Origin: Synechococcus sp. M16CYN | Lineage (GTDB): Bacteria > Cyanobacteriota > Cyanobacteriia > PCC-6307 > Cyanobiaceae | Assembly: GCF_040371545.1 (NCBI RefSeq) | Contig: NZ_AP029048.1 | Span: forward strand, 558,001 to 622,000 | Reading direction: 5' to 3' | Length of the DNA stretch: 64,000 bases | Part shown: positions 1 to 9,960 of the stretch, one piece after another | How positions within the stretch are numbered: position 1 is the first letter of the stretch | Layout: every line of letters starts with the position of its first letter | Program-made: the position numbers and the translations under genes | Notes under the pieces: model-generated | Told to the model about the DNA's origin: nothing | Seen by the model: only the letters and a program-made list of their open reading frames with translations | The model's database searches: none

Positions 1-2
1 GA

Positions 3-1202
3 CGTCTCGGTAAACAGCTATCCTTATTTCATATTCAAGACAATGCACCCGGGATGGTATTTTGGCATCCATCTGGATGGTCGATTTACTTAACGCTGCA
101 GCAATTCATCCGAGAACGGTTAAATATTTGCGGTTATCAAGAAATACGCACACCACAGATTGTCGATCGGACTCTTTGGGAAGAATCTGGACACTGGGAA
201 AAATTTAAAGATGACATGTTTACAACATCATCAGAAAATAGAGATTATGCCGTTAAACCAATGAATTGCCCTTGCCATGTTCAGATTTTTAATCAAGGAT
301 TACGAAGTTATAAAGATCTTCCAATAAGACTCGCAGAATTTGGTTCTTGTCATCGTAATGAGCCTTCCGGAACACTGCATGGTTTAATGAGGGTCAGGAA
401 CTTTATTCAAGACGATGCTCATATTTTTTGTTCAGAGGATCAAATTCAATCCGAAGTCTCAGAGTTTATTGATCTTGTATTCGATGTATATAAGACATTT
501 GGTTTCAAGACGATTTTGATTAAACTATCCACACGGCCAAAGAAAAGATTTGGCAGCAATGAAATTTGGAATAAATCCGAGCGTTCTCTGCAAGATGCAC
601 TTGAAGCAAAACAACTTAGTTGGGAACTTTTACCTGGGGAAGGTGCTTTCTATGGTCCAAAAATCGAATTTTCACTTCAGGATTGTCTTGGTAGAGTCTG
701 GCAATGCGGAACTATTCAAGTTGATTTTTCCATGCCAGATCGACTCGGAGCAACTTTTATAGGAGAAGATGGTTGTCGCCATGCAATAGTAATGCTTCAC
801 AGAGCAATTCTAGGAAGTTTTGAACGTTTTATTGGTATCTTAATTGAAAATTATGCCGGAGAATTTCCTTTTTGGCTTGCTCCTGAACAGCTGAGAATTC
901 TTCCTGTTAGTAATGACGCTAGAATCTTCTCTGAGAAAGTTCACGATCGATTAATGCGCTCAGATATTCGCGTTAAAATCGATACAAGCGGAAAGCGTCT
1001 TGGTAAGTTAATTCGAAATGGAGAAATGAGCAAAGTCCCTGTTCTAGTCATTGTTGGTGCCACAGAAGCTCGAAATGGTAGTGTAAGTTTGCGTAGCCGA
1101 AGAGGAGGAGATCTTGGGACGATGCCTCTCGATACACTAATTCAATCGGCTGTAGATGCAAACCGTTATCGATGGGATGATATTCGTCTGACCACAAAAT
1201 AA
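3..1202 (+). CDS. thrS: Threonyl-tRNA synthetase, 5' end cut by window
   Basis: Charges tRNA-Thr with threonine in the cytoplasm. The reading frame is open from position 3, and the residues before the first in-window ATG (54) match the usual run LGK..L..F...APGM of the class II catalytic core, so the gene begins outside the window. About 400 residues are present: the catalytic core followed by the anticodon-binding domain. Motif 2 ([17 protein letters not shown]) and the three expected zinc ligands are visible: the Cys in NCPCH, the His in QDDAHIF and the His in [12 protein letters not shown]. The codon use is noticeably more AT-rich than in the downstream thrB. Editing and TGS domains, if present, lie upstream of the window. 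Confidence 0.96.
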   Translation, partial: RLGKQLSLFHIQDNAPGMVFWHPSGWSIYLTLQQFIRERLNICGYQEIRTPQIVDRTLWEESGHWEKFKDDMFTTSSENRDYAVKPMNCPCHVQIFNQGLRSYKDLPIRLAEFGSCHRNEPSGTLHGLMRVRNFIQDDAHIFCSEDQIQSEVSEFIDLVFDVYKTFGFKTILIKLSTRPKKRFGSNEIWNKSERSLQDALEAKQLSWELLPGEGAFYGPKIEFSLQDCLGRVWQCGTIQVDFSMPDRLGATFIGEDGCRHAIVMLHRAILGSFERFIGILIENYAGEFPFWLAPEQLRILPVSNDARIFSEKVHDRLMRSDIRVKIDTSGKRLGKLIRNGEMSKVPVLVIVGATEARNGSVSLRSRRGGDLGTMPLDTLIQSAVDANRYRWDDIRLTTK

Positions 1203-1622
1203 CTGCTTTGCTTCAAATAACTTTTGCCTATCTGTAAACAACTCCCGATCTCTCAAAAAGCGAAGTCGAAACCTAAGACTGGAATCAAACTGACAAAACA
1301 ACTTTAGCGATCTGCTCCACTATCGAGATTATAATAAGTTCAGAATATTTAGTCTTTTGCATTTATAGGGAACCTAAAACCAAGTGAGATTAGTGGATAT
1401 TTTCTTTGTTAAGAACTACCAAAACATTGAGATTATTCGGAAGAATATTAAGGGTTTATTTTTATTTCGTACTAAAACTGAATGCATCTTAAAGCTAGTG
1501 ATTATGATTAACAGCTATAGAGGTGAAACCCAGTCCGTCGCCATACGAGTCTCATTTCTCTTTGACTTTCTCATCTAAATACAGTTAGTGGATTGTTTCC
1601 AAACTGGAATAAGCTTCTCACC
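1203..1622. other. Intergenic gap, thrS to glk
   Basis: About 420 bases of AT-rich sequence. One open frame (1384-1578) starting with GTG has no recognisable protein and no ribosome binding site. I see no RNA gene and no convincing terminator. Confidence 0.6.
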
Positions 1623-2654
1623 ATGTCTTCAGTGGTTGTTTCTACTCTTTTGGCCGGAGATATGGGAGGGACTAAAACCCTCCTTGCTTTATATGGGGTT
1701 AGCGGCAATCGGCTCATTCAACTCCATCGCCAGCGCTTCATTTCCAATGAATGGAAGTCGCTTGGGGCCATGTTGGAAAGCTTTTTGAACAATAGACCAA
1801 ATGATATTAAAGCGCCCCAATACGGCTGTGTGGCAGTGGCAGGTCTGGTTCGAAACAGCAGCGCACACATTACTAACCTCCCTTGGCAACTCAAAGAAGA
1901 TCAATTAACTGTTGCTGCTGCTTTAAACCAGTTGGAACTAATCAATGATTTTGGCGTTCTGATCTACGGCTTGCCTTATTTAAAAAATTCACAGGAGGTG
2001 GTACTTCAACCTGGGGTCCAAGACAATGGCCCCCTCGCTGTTCTCGGCGCAGGGACGGGTTTGGGCATAGCCCGGGGAATTCGTTTTAACAATCAACTAG
2101 TCGCACTTGCGAGCGAGGGCGGCCATCGTCAATTTGCTCCACGTACAGAAGAAGAGTGGCAATTAGCCTGCTGGCTCAAACAAGACCTTAATGTAGACAG
2201 CTTATCCGTTGAACGAGTGGTTAGCGGTACCGGGCTTGGGCATATCGCGCGCTGGTTGCTTCAAAATCCTGGAACAGAGCAACACCCTCTACGCCCCATC
2301 GCAGAAAGATGGAAAATTGACAGCACCTGCGATTTACCTGCTCAAGCGAGCCTCGCCGCAAAGGAAGGTGATCAATTAATGTTGCATGCTCAGCAAATTT
2401 GGTTATCCGCCTACGGATCGGCAGCAGGGGATCTTGCCCTTCAGGAGCTTTGTACGGGAGGACTTTGGATTGGTGGCGGTACAGCTGCTAAACAATTGGT
2501 GGGACTTCAGTCAGAGACATTTTTGAACGCGATGCGGCAAAAGGGTCGTTTTAATAATTTTATTAGCGGGTTAAAGGTCACAGCCATAATTGACCCTGAA
2601 GCAAACCTCTTTAGTGCGGCTTGTCGTGCGTGGGCTCTGGCCAGATCAAACTAG
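1623..2654 (+). CDS. glk: Glucokinase, cyanobacterial Glk family
   Basis: Phosphorylates glucose with ATP, feeding sugar into central metabolism. The N-terminus carries the phosphate-binding motif GDMGGTKT near residue 12. The conserved Asn-Asp-Phe (LINDFG), which holds the catalytic Asp, and an AGTGLGIARG glycine-rich loop follow. Length is 343 residues from ATG 1623, as expected for this family; an in-frame TTG at 1593 would add ten residues that look like leader sequence, so the ATG is preferred. The 3' end is followed 31 bases later by thrB on the same strand, suggesting co-transcription. A second, unrelated sugar kinase of the ROK family lies at 9961-10863. Confidence 0.93.
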   Translation: MSSVVVSTLLAGDMGGTKTLLALYGVSGNRLIQLHRQRFISNEWKSLGAMLESFLNNRPNDIKAPQYGCVAVAGLVRNSSAHITNLPWQLKEDQLTVAAALNQLELINDFGVLIYGLPYLKNSQEVVLQPGVQDNGPLAVLGAGTGLGIARGIRFNNQLVALASEGGHRQFAPRTEEEWQLACWLKQDLNVDSLSVERVVSGTGLGHIARWLLQNPGTEQHPLRPIAERWKIDSTCDLPAQASLAAKEGDQLMLHAQQIWLSAYGSAAGDLALQELCTGGLWIGGGTAAKQLVGLQSETFLNAMRQKGRFNNFISGLKVTAIIDPEANLFSAACRAWALARSN

Positions 2655-2685
2655 GTGGGACACTGTCCTAAGCAGGGGATCGGCG

Positions 2686-3633
2686 ATGGTACTGCCGCGT
2701 ATCGGGCAGACAGTGGTGGTCGAAGTACCGGCAACCACTGCCAACCTCGGCCCTGGCTTTGACTGCCTTGGTGTTGCTCTCGATTTGAATAATCGTTTTG
2801 TTATGCGAAGGATAGAAGGCGGAGGAGAACGATTTGAGCTGATTATCGAAGGGAGCGAAGGCAGTCATCTCCGTGGCGGACCAGAAAATTTGGTTTATCG
2901 GGCCGCGCAAAGAGTTTGGAAAGCTGCAGGACTAGAACCAGTCGCCTTGGAGGCACGCGTACGACTTGCTGTGCCCCCAGCTCGGGGGTTGGGCAGTAGT
3001 GCAACTGCGATTGTGGCTGGATTAATAGGCGCCAATGCTCTCGTGGGAGAACCACTAAATAAAGAAAAGTTGTTGGAACTAGCGATTGATATTGAAGGTC
3101 ATCCAGATAACGTGGTGCCTTCACTGCTCGGAGGCCTCTGCATGACAGCAAAAGCAGCCTCACAACGCTGGCGTGTGGTGCGCTGCGAATGGATGAATTC
3201 GGTGAAAATTGTGGTTGCTATCCCCTCAATCCGACTCAGTACCAGTGAAGCTAGGCGTGCTATGCCTAAAGCCATCCCGGTAAGCGATGCGGTCGTAAAC
3301 CTCGGTGCGCTGACTCTACTGCTTCAGGGGCTGCGCACTGGCAATGGCGATCTGATCTCTGATGGCATGCATGATCGTTTGCACGAGCCCTATCGATGGC
3401 GTCTGATTAAGGGAGGTGACCAAGTGAAACGAGCTGCGATGGGGGCCGGAGCCTGGGGGTGCGCCATCAGCGGAGCAGGGCCAAGCGTCTTGGCTCTATG
3501 CAGGGAAAGTAATGGAATAACTGTGAGTCGGGCAATGGTTAAAGCTTGGGAAGCCGCTGGCGTAGCCAGCAGAGCTCCAGTGTTGAATGTGCAGATCACT
3601 GGTAGTCATTGGCAACCAGCAAATGATGAGTAG
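2686..3633 (+). CDS. thrB: Homoserine kinase
   Basis: GHMP-family kinase that phosphorylates homoserine in threonine biosynthesis. The product is 315 residues from ATG 2686. It opens with the family hallmark VPATTANLGPGFDCLG and has the ATP loop PPARGLGSSATA about 100 residues in; a C-terminal glycine-rich GAGAWGCAISGAGPS motif is also present. An upstream in-frame ATG at 2590 would overlap glk by 65 bases and add non-conserved residues, so it is rejected. GC content is clearly higher than in thrS upstream. Confidence 0.95.
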   Translation: MVLPRIGQTVVVEVPATTANLGPGFDCLGVALDLNNRFVMRRIEGGGERFELIIEGSEGSHLRGGPENLVYRAAQRVWKAAGLEPVALEARVRLAVPPARGLGSSATAIVAGLIGANALVGEPLNKEKLLELAIDIEGHPDNVVPSLLGGLCMTAKAASQRWRVVRCEWMNSVKIVVAIPSIRLSTSEARRAMPKAIPVSDAVVNLGALTLLLQGLRTGNGDLISDGMHDRLHEPYRWRLIKGGDQVKRAAMGAGAWGCAISGAGPSVLALCRESNGITVSRAMVKAWEAAGVASRAPVLNVQITGSHWQPANDE

Positions 3634-3690
3634 GACTACCCAAAAGACGATTTTATACCTGTTAGCTTTGTTAAAGATTGCGAACACAGA

Positions 3691-5223
3691 ATGAGTGGTG
3701 GGATGCGGCAAATTGCTGATACAGGCGCGGCCTTTCCCTGGCTTTCCCTGATCATTCTGTTGCCGGCTGTATCAGCATTGATCCTGCCGTTGTTGCCAGC
3801 CCAAGAAAATAAATCCTCTCCTTGGCCGCGCAACATCGCCCTTAGCGTTCTTTTGGTGGATCTTCTCCTCATGATGGGAGTTCTGGCCACTCGATTCGAC
3901 CCAACCTTTTCCGGTATTGCACTGGTGGAGCGCGTAAACTGGGTGCCCTACATTGGACTGGAGTGGTCCCTTGGTGTAGACGGTCTCTCGGCGCCGCTAG
4001 TAGTGCTTAGTGGACTAGTCACCTTGCTGTCGGTTGGTGCGAGCTGGACAATTGAACGCAAATCACGCCTCTATTTCGCGCTGCTGCTAGTTCAGGCTTC
4101 AGCTCAAAGCCTTGTCTTCCTCTCTCAAGATTTCCTCCTTTTCTTCTTGGCTTGGGAGCTTGAGCTAGTTCCGGTATATCTACTAATTGCGATTTGGGGA
4201 GGTCAGAATCGTCAGTACGCGGCAACCAAGTTTATCTTGTATACCGCCGTCGCTTCATTACTGATTTTGATTAGTGGCCTTGCCTTGGCACTATCAGGAG
4301 ATACTTTCACCCTGAATTTAAGCGAACTTATTTCTCGTTCGGCCGGCGGCAGTTTTGGGCTGCTTTGTTATCTCGGATTCCTGGTCGGATTTGGCGTAAA
4401 ATTACCAATGTTCCCTCTCCATACATGGCTTCCTGATGCTCATGGTGAGGCGAATGCCCCGGTGTCCATGCTGCTAGCCGGTGTTCTGCTTAAAATGGGC
4501 GGCTACGCTCTGCTGCGTTTTAACGTGCAGATGCTCCCGGAAGTCCACCAGATTCTTGCTCCGGCGTTAGTAGTTCTAGGAATCGTAAACATTGTGTATG
4601 GCGCTCTTAATGCATTTGCACAAGACAATGTGAAACGACGGATCGCTTTCAGCTCTGTTAGTCACATGGGTTTCGTTTTGGTGGGAATTGGCGCTGTTGA
4701 TGCACTCGGCATCAGCGGAGCCATGCTTCAGATGGTGAGTCATGGTCTTATTGCAGCCGCAATGTTTTTTATTACAGGTGTGTTTTATGAACGCACTAAA
4801 ACTCTTTCCATTCCAAATATGGGCGGTCTCGCTAAGGCATTGCCGATTACGTTTGCTTTCTTCTTGGCCAGTTCTCTGGCGTCCTTGGCTCTTCCAGGAA
4901 TGAGTGGCTTTATCAGTGAAATAACCGTATTTCTTGGTATTACCAGCCAGGAAGCTTTCACTTCTACATTTCGTTCCATCACGATTATCTCGGCCGCAGT
5001 TGGCTTGGTGCTAACGCCGATGTACCTACTCTCGATGTGTCGTCGGGTCTTTTTCGGTCCGCGAATCCCAGCACTGGCTAGTGTGGAGGATATGCGCCCA
5101 CGCGAATTAGTGATTGGGTTGAGCTTGCTTGTTCCCACCCTCGTTATTGGTATTTGGCCACGAATCGCAATGGACCTTTATGAAGCCTCCACGGATGCTA
5201 TTGCACTACCGCTCCTTATCTAA
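3691..5223 (+). CDS. ndhD: NAD(P)H-quinone oxidoreductase subunit 4 (NdhD)
   Basis: Membrane subunit of the NDH-1 complex on the thylakoid, one of the antiporter-like proton-pumping modules used in respiration and cyclic electron flow. The 510-residue protein is hydrophobic throughout, with about 14 membrane spans. It contains the conserved [28 protein letters not shown] stretch, of which the HTWLPDAH core is diagnostic, and the preceding [13 protein letters not shown] segment with the key Glu. The start could also be the ATG four codons downstream (3703). Only three bases separate its stop from the next gene, so the two are probably co-transcribed. Confidence 0.95.
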   Translation: MSGGMRQIADTGAAFPWLSLIILLPAVSALILPLLPAQENKSSPWPRNIALSVLLVDLLLMMGVLATRFDPTFSGIALVERVNWVPYIGLEWSLGVDGLSAPLVVLSGLVTLLSVGASWTIERKSRLYFALLLVQASAQSLVFLSQDFLLFFLAWELELVPVYLLIAIWGGQNRQYAATKFILYTAVASLLILISGLALALSGDTFTLNLSELISRSAGGSFGLLCYLGFLVGFGVKLPMFPLHTWLPDAHGEANAPVSMLLAGVLLKMGGYALLRFNVQMLPEVHQILAPALVVLGIVNIVYGALNAFAQDNVKRRIAFSSVSHMGFVLVGIGAVDALGISGAMLQMVSHGLIAAAMFFITGVFYERTKTLSIPNMGGLAKALPITFAFFLASSLASLALPGMSGFISEITVFLGITSQEAFTSTFRSITIISAAVGLVLTPMYLLSMCRRVFFGPRIPALASVEDMRPRELVIGLSLLVPTLVIGIWPRIAMDLYEASTDAIALPLLI

Positions 5224-5226
5224 AAC

Positions 5227-7335
5227 ATGTCTTCGTCCCCCTCACCTCTCCAAAGTGGCGAAGGAATACCTGAGTTCAATGCCATTACCCCAAAACAGAT
5301 CAAGCGCGATATACCGCTAATTTTGAAGCAAGTCGATGACGCCTTTAGCGCTCATGAAACTAATCTTCGGTCCATTCTTGATAGTGGAGGCAGTCCAGAC
5401 TGGATTACAGTCGTTGAGCCGTTGTGGGAAATATGCGAGCGTCTACGATGGAGTTGGGGAGTTGTATCTCATCTCAATGGGGTCTGTCATTCAAAGGAAC
5501 TCCGTGCTGCTCATGCCGAGCAGCAGCCTAAGGTGGTGCGCCTTAGCAATCGGCTAGGACAGAGCCAAATTCTGTATTTAGCGTTTAGTCGCCTTTTGGA
5601 TAGCTCGGCTCAAATTCTCTCGCCGACTCAATCAAGAATTCTTCACTCTGAGCTGCTGTCCATGCGGCACCGAGGTGTTGCGTTAGGTAGCCATGATAAA
5701 GCCAAGTTCAACGAAGTCAGTGAAAGATTGGCGTTTCTTTCGAACCAATTTAGTAACCATGTTTTAGATGCAACGCAACAGTGGACCTTGAAATTGACCC
5801 AAGCCGAGGAGGTTGCCGGCCTTCCACAACGCGCCCTCAGAATTTTGGCAGCAGCAGCACAAGATTCCGGAGAGGATCAAGCTACGGCTACTGATGGCCC
5901 ATGGCTACTCGGGCTTGATATGCCTCGTTACCTACCGTTCCTTACTTATGCTGACAATCGCAAACTTCGAGAAACTATATACAAAGCGCGTGTGGGATTA
6001 GCCAGCAGCGGCGATCATGACAACCGCGCACTAATCGAAGAGATCCTTAGCCTTCGACATCAGCAAGCCATTCGCTTGGGTTACGCCCATTGGGCGGACA
6101 TGAGCCTTGCCAGCAAAATGGCAGACGATGTTGATGCAGTGGAAGCGTTGCTCGAAGAGTTGCGTTCCGCAGCATTCCCTGCTGCCGAACTCGAACTGAA
6201 TGATCTACGAGCACTTGCCCAGCGACACGAGGCTCTAGAAGCAGGGGAATTGGCCCAGTGGGATCTGCCCTACTGGAGTGAAAAACTACGCAAGGAACGT
6301 TTTGACCTTGACCAGGAGAGATTACGTTCTTGGTTCCCTCTCCCACAGGTATTGAATGGCCTATTTGGTCTTTGCAATCGTCTATTTGGCGTGACCGTTG
6401 AGTCTGCTGACGGTGATGCTCCTGTCTGGCACGATGATGTGCGTTATTTTCACGTCAAACAAAACAGCACCCCAATCGCCTCTTTTTATTTGGATCCCTA
6501 CAGCCGACCTACAAGCAAACGTGGCGGGGCTTGGATGGATGAGTGCTTGGGGCGGCGAATCAAAGCCGATGGCACCTATGCTTTACCTGTGGCTTATTTA
6601 ATTTGTAATCAGACGCCACCGGTCGGGGAAACGCCAAGCTTGATGAGTTTCGAGGAAGTGGAAACGCTGTTCCATGAGTTTGGCCATGGACTTCAGCATA
6701 TGCTTACCAAGGTTGATGAACCTAAAGCCGCCGGTATTAACAATATTGAGTGGGATGCAGTCGAGCTTCCAAGTCAATTTATGGAGAACTGGTGTCTAGA
6801 CCGAGCAACCCTAATGGGTATGGCCCGCCATTGGCAGACGGGCGAATCACTGCCCGAAGAGGAATTTCATAAACTCCGAAGGAACCGCACATTCAACTCT
6901 GGTTTGGGAACCCTGCGTCAAGTGCACCTTGCCTTAAGCGATCTACGTTTGCATAGTCGCTGGACCCCTGAACTTGGTCTCACCCCTAATCAAATACAGC
7001 GTGACATAGCTCGGACTACCACAGTGATACCACCAATCCCCGAGGATCAATTCCTCTGTGCCTTCAGCCATGTTTTCGCTGGTGGTTATTCAGCTGGGTA
7101 CTACTCATACAAGTGGGCTGAAGTACTAAGTGCCGATGCATTTGCAGCCTTTGAGGACGCTGGCCTTGACGACGAAAAACAAGTTCAATACACGGGAGCT
7201 CTCTTCCGCGATACTGTGCTTGGCCTTGGAGGCAGTTGCTCTCCGGCTGAAATATTTGAGGCTTTCCGCGGACGTCCGGCTAGTACAGAAGCGTTAATCC
7301 GCCACTCGGGTCTAGTCGAGCCTGGAATGAAGTGA
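5227..7335 (+). CDS. prlC: M3 family oligopeptidase (oligopeptidase A type)
   Basis: Cytoplasmic zinc metallopeptidase that degrades short peptides, including cleaved signal peptides in relatives. The 702-residue length matches the family. The zinc site HEFGH is at residues 483-487, with the downstream glutamate ligand in the segment EWDAVELPSQFMENW. The C-terminal substrate region (FSHVFAGGYSAGYYSYKWAE) is intact. It starts three bases after the ndhD stop, so translation is probably coupled. It faces the lipase gene convergently across a 60-base gap. Confidence 0.93.
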   Translation: MSSSPSPLQSGEGIPEFNAITPKQIKRDIPLILKQVDDAFSAHETNLRSILDSGGSPDWITVVEPLWEICERLRWSWGVVSHLNGVCHSKELRAAHAEQQPKVVRLSNRLGQSQILYLAFSRLLDSSAQILSPTQSRILHSELLSMRHRGVALGSHDKAKFNEVSERLAFLSNQFSNHVLDATQQWTLKLTQAEEVAGLPQRALRILAAAAQDSGEDQATATDGPWLLGLDMPRYLPFLTYADNRKLRETIYKARVGLASSGDHDNRALIEEILSLRHQQAIRLGYAHWADMSLASKMADDVDAVEALLEELRSAAFPAAELELNDLRALAQRHEALEAGELAQWDLPYWSEKLRKERFDLDQERLRSWFPLPQVLNGLFGLCNRLFGVTVESADGDAPVWHDDVRYFHVKQNSTPIASFYLDPYSRPTSKRGGAWMDECLGRRIKADGTYALPVAYLICNQTPPVGETPSLMSFEEVETLFHEFGHGLQHMLTKVDEPKAAGINNIEWDAVELPSQFMENWCLDRATLMGMARHWQTGESLPEEEFHKLRRNRTFNSGLGTLRQVHLALSDLRLHSRWTPELGLTPNQIQRDIARTTTVIPPIPEDQFLCAFSHVFAGGYSAGYYSYKWAEVLSADAFAAFEDAGLDDEKQVQYTGALFRDTVLGLGGSCSPAEIFEAFRGRPASTEALIRHSGLVEPGMK

Positions 7336-7395
7336 AAACTAAATAAATAGGGTCGGCCTGGCACACGAATTAACTAGTTGCAAGGTTCCGTTGGT

Positions 7396-7983
7396 TTAAG
7401 CCTCACACAGTGCTCCACTCAGAATTTTCAGCGAGGTTGGGTGTGTCATCAGCTGTTGATGCGTCCACACTGGTATCTCTTGGGCTGATCCCGTTGGAAG
7501 TACAGCACGCCATCCAGGACACACAATCAGATCCCAACGGCAGAAAAAGCTACGGCACCGCACAGATGATAACTGATTAGAAGTTTTGCGAAGGTCGAGG
7601 AGAAGTTGGCTGCCAATCTTCATATCAGCAGCACCTGGCAACAATAAGTGTGGAATGGGCAAGGCAGTGATGGTGCCCTGATGTGGACTACCAACACTGA
7701 AAAAATGGTGAGTCCGGCAAGCCCCCTCTAACTCTTGAAGCCAAATCCGACCTACGATTCCACCCATAGAAAACCCCAATAGATTCACCGTTGTCTTTGC
7801 ACCAAAGCGGTCGTGAATCTGCATATTTAACTGATGTGCTAACTGACGCAGGGGAACCTCCCCAAGACCGTGCCTGAGATGGGGTGCGAGAAGATCTTGC
7901 TGAGGTTGATCCAAATACTGAATCAATCGATGAAAGAGTCGTGGGTGGTCCCAAAAACCATGAATCAAGATGAGAGGAGTCAT
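7396..7983 (-). CDS. Alpha/beta-fold lipase-like hydrolase
   Basis: Likely lipase or esterase of the COG1075 type; substrate unknown. From the ATG at 7983 the protein has 195 residues. It begins [14 protein letters not shown], which carries the oxyanion HG motif, and has the nucleophile elbow GFSMGG near residue 70. A late THQQLMTHP segment can supply the catalytic His. The 5' end overlaps the folB stop in an ATGA arrangement, so it is the last gene of a proA-folB-lipase operon. A longer in-frame start at 8061 lies within folB and is not supported. Confidence 0.85.
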   Translation of the reverse strand: MTPLILIHGFWDHPRLFHRLIQYLDQPQQDLLAPHLRHGLGEVPLRQLAHQLNMQIHDRFGAKTTVNLLGFSMGGIVGRIWLQELEGACRTHHFFSVGSPHQGTITALPIPHLLLPGAADMKIGSQLLLDLRKTSNQLSSVRCRSFFCRWDLIVCPGWRAVLPTGSAQEIPVWTHQQLMTHPTSLKILSGALCEA

Positions 7984-8357
7984 AAAGTTGGTAGATAGCC
8001 GCCGTGTCTCTGTCGTTCTACGGCTACAAGCCCGCTGAAGCCAGGTACCGGTGCTGCGCATTTGGTCAAACGCAGCCCAACAGGGATAGGACCGTATAGA
8101 CGCTCAATCCGATTGAGAACTTGTTCACTGAAATGCTCAACAGTGAGACAGTTAATTTTTCGAGCCAAGCTCTGCAGCGTTCTAATCACCAGGCTGTAAT
8201 CCAGGCTGTTGTCTAGGTTGTCAGAAACAACTGCTGGGCCAAGATCTAGCTCGAAGCGTAGATCTAAACGGAACCACTGCCCGTCACGACGCTCACGTTC
8301 GAGTATGCCAACGTGCGCCCAAAGTCTTAAATCATTAATGTGAATTGAGTCAATCAG
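7980..8357 (-). CDS. folB: Dihydroneopterin aldolase, no canonical start codon
   Basis: Folate-pathway enzyme that converts dihydroneopterin to 6-hydroxymethyl-dihydropterin. The minus-strand frame encodes an intact protein of about 124 residues: [20 protein letters not shown], then DYSLVI and [11 protein letters not shown] (with the conserved Glu), ending in [20 protein letters not shown]. The body has no stop or frameshift. No ATG, GTG or TTG stands where the protein should begin: the codons there are CTG (8357-8355) and ATT (8354-8352), and CTG overlaps the proA stop as CTGA. The first GTG is at 8189, deep inside the fold. Either it uses a rare start through coupling with proA, or initiation is lost. 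Coordinates assume the CTG. Confidence 0.82.
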   Translation of the reverse strand: MIDSIHINDLRLWAHVGILERERRDGQWFRLDLRFELDLGPAVVSDNLDNSLDYSLVIRTLQSLARKINCLTVEHFSEQVLNRIERLYGPIPVGLRLTKCAAPVPGFSGLVAVERQRHGGYLPTL

Positions 8358-9661
8358 AGTGGTAGATCGTTATGGGTAAAGGAACGGTCTCCGTTAGCAT
8401 AGTCTGCCGCAACGTGGCCATCACCACGCAGCTGGTAGCGATACGTCACCAAACCTTCGAGTCCCACCGGTCCTCTTGGCGGTAAGGTTTGGGTACTGAT
8501 TCCAATTTCAGCGCCAAAACCATAACGAAAACCATCGGCAAATCGACTCGAACAGTTATGGTACACGCCTGCACTGTCCACTGTTGCAAAGAAGCGCTCC
8601 GCCACAATCAAATCTTCTGTCAAGATTACCTCGGTATGGCGGGAGCCATACCGACGAATGTGCTCGGTGGCTTCTGCAAAGTCACCTACAATTCGCACTG
8701 CTAGAGTCAGATCGAGGTACTCTGTATCCCAATCTTCTTCACTGGCGCTTTCTGATATGCCAAAAGCTTGACTTGCTGCATCTCCGCGAAGGGTGACGCC
8801 GGCGGCCTGAAAAGCCGGCACAGCATCCGATAAGAAAGCAGATGCAATATCGTGATGCACTAAAAGTGTTTCGATCGCATTGCAAGCAGCTGGGTACTGG
8901 GTTTTGCTATCCACTGCAACACGAATAGCTTTTTCTATATTCGCAGCTGCATCTACATACAGATGACAGATGCCATCTGCGTGACCAAGTATGGGAATGC
9001 GAGTGTTGTCTTGAATGAAGCGAATGAACTTGTTACTTCCCCGCGGAATAATGAGATCTACTAAACCATTAAGCCGGAGTAACGCCAAACTTTCTCGTCG
9101 CGTGGTGAGTAGGGTGAGGGTATCCGATGAGATTTCACTGGCGTCTAAGCCTGCTTTCAAAGCATTCATCACTACCTTGTTGGTGCAACGGGCCTCGTTG
9201 CCTCCTTTGAGTAGGGCGCCGTTACCAGAACGAATTGCCAACGAAGCTATTTGAACTACTGCATCGGGACGAGCTTCAAAAATTACGCCCACCACACCGA
9301 GAGGAACCGTAACGCGTTCTAATACAAGTCCGTCGTCGAGTTCCCTATGCAGTTGTCGACGACCGAGTGGATCGGGCAGCGTGACCACTTTTTGTATTCC
9401 ATCAATTGCTGAAGCAAGCTTCTTCTCATCCAGCTTTAGACGTGCCATAAAAGCCGGAGATAATCCTTCGGCAGCAGAACGGTCCAAATCCTCCTGATTG
9501 GCCGCCACAATCGATGCTGAACGTTCAGCTAGTGCATTGCCCATTAATTGCAACGCTCTGACTCGTTGGCCGTTATTAGTCTGTACTAGATCGACGGTGG
9601 CCAACCGGACGGCCCTAGCTCGTGCAAACAGCTCGATTGAAGGCTCTGGAACGTTGGTCAT
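8354..9661 (-). CDS. proA: Gamma-glutamyl phosphate reductase
   Basis: NADPH-dependent reduction of gamma-glutamyl phosphate, the second step of proline synthesis. The 435-residue protein spans the aldehyde-dehydrogenase-like fold. The active-site cysteine lies in [14 protein letters not shown] near residue 260, and [13 protein letters not shown] and [12 protein letters not shown] are conserved cofactor and core motifs. The N-terminus MTNVPEPS is a natural start. It heads the operon with folB and the lipase; the proA stop TGA overlaps the presumed folB start region. Confidence 0.96.
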   Translation of the reverse strand: MTNVPEPSIELFARARAVRLATVDLVQTNNGQRVRALQLMGNALAERSASIVAANQEDLDRSAAEGLSPAFMARLKLDEKKLASAIDGIQKVVTLPDPLGRRQLHRELDDGLVLERVTVPLGVVGVIFEARPDAVVQIASLAIRSGNGALLKGGNEARCTNKVVMNALKAGLDASEISSDTLTLLTTRRESLALLRLNGLVDLIIPRGSNKFIRFIQDNTRIPILGHADGICHLYVDAAANIEKAIRVAVDSKTQYPAACNAIETLLVHHDIASAFLSDAVPAFQAAGVTLRGDAASQAFGISESASEEDWDTEYLDLTLAVRIVGDFAEATEHIRRYGSRHTEVILTEDLIVAERFFATVDSAGVYHNCSSRFADGFRYGFGAEIGISTQTLPPRGPVGLEGLVTYRYQLRGDGHVAADYANGDRSFTHNDLPL

Positions 9662-9960
9662 GGCAACTTCAACGCGTCACATTCTCTATCATCCTTTGCT
9701 AAGGATCCAAGGGATATGAATGTGTATCAAAGAATTAAAGGTTGATGTTCATTGAAAATGTACATAGTTTCTTTTCGGGATCGTCGATAACCTCCTTTTT
9801 AAAGTATTGCTAGTGGTTAAATATCTAAAGTCTTTTAAAGCTTAGTTCTGTCAAAATGACTGAACATTCTTGGTTGTATAAATCAAAAACCCAAACCGCG
9901 CGAAATCGAGCATAACAGGCCTAAACCAGCTCATAATAATCAATTAATCGTAATGTCTTT
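9662..9960. other. Intergenic gap with an orphan Shine-Dalgarno
   Basis: About 300 bases between the proA start and the ROK kinase stop, so it holds the proA promoter on the minus strand. On that strand 9800-9791 reads AAAAAGGAGG, a near-perfect ribosome binding site, but no ATG, GTG or TTG follows at a useful distance. An ATC nine bases later opens only ten codons. Confidence 0.5.

Noticed and set aside
1384-1578. 64-codon open frame between thrS and glk
   Set aside because: GTG start, no ribosome site, low-complexity AT-rich composition and no recognisable family.
2590-2685. Upstream extension of thrB
   Set aside because: Overlaps glk by 65 bases, and the conserved protein clearly begins at the later ATG (2686).
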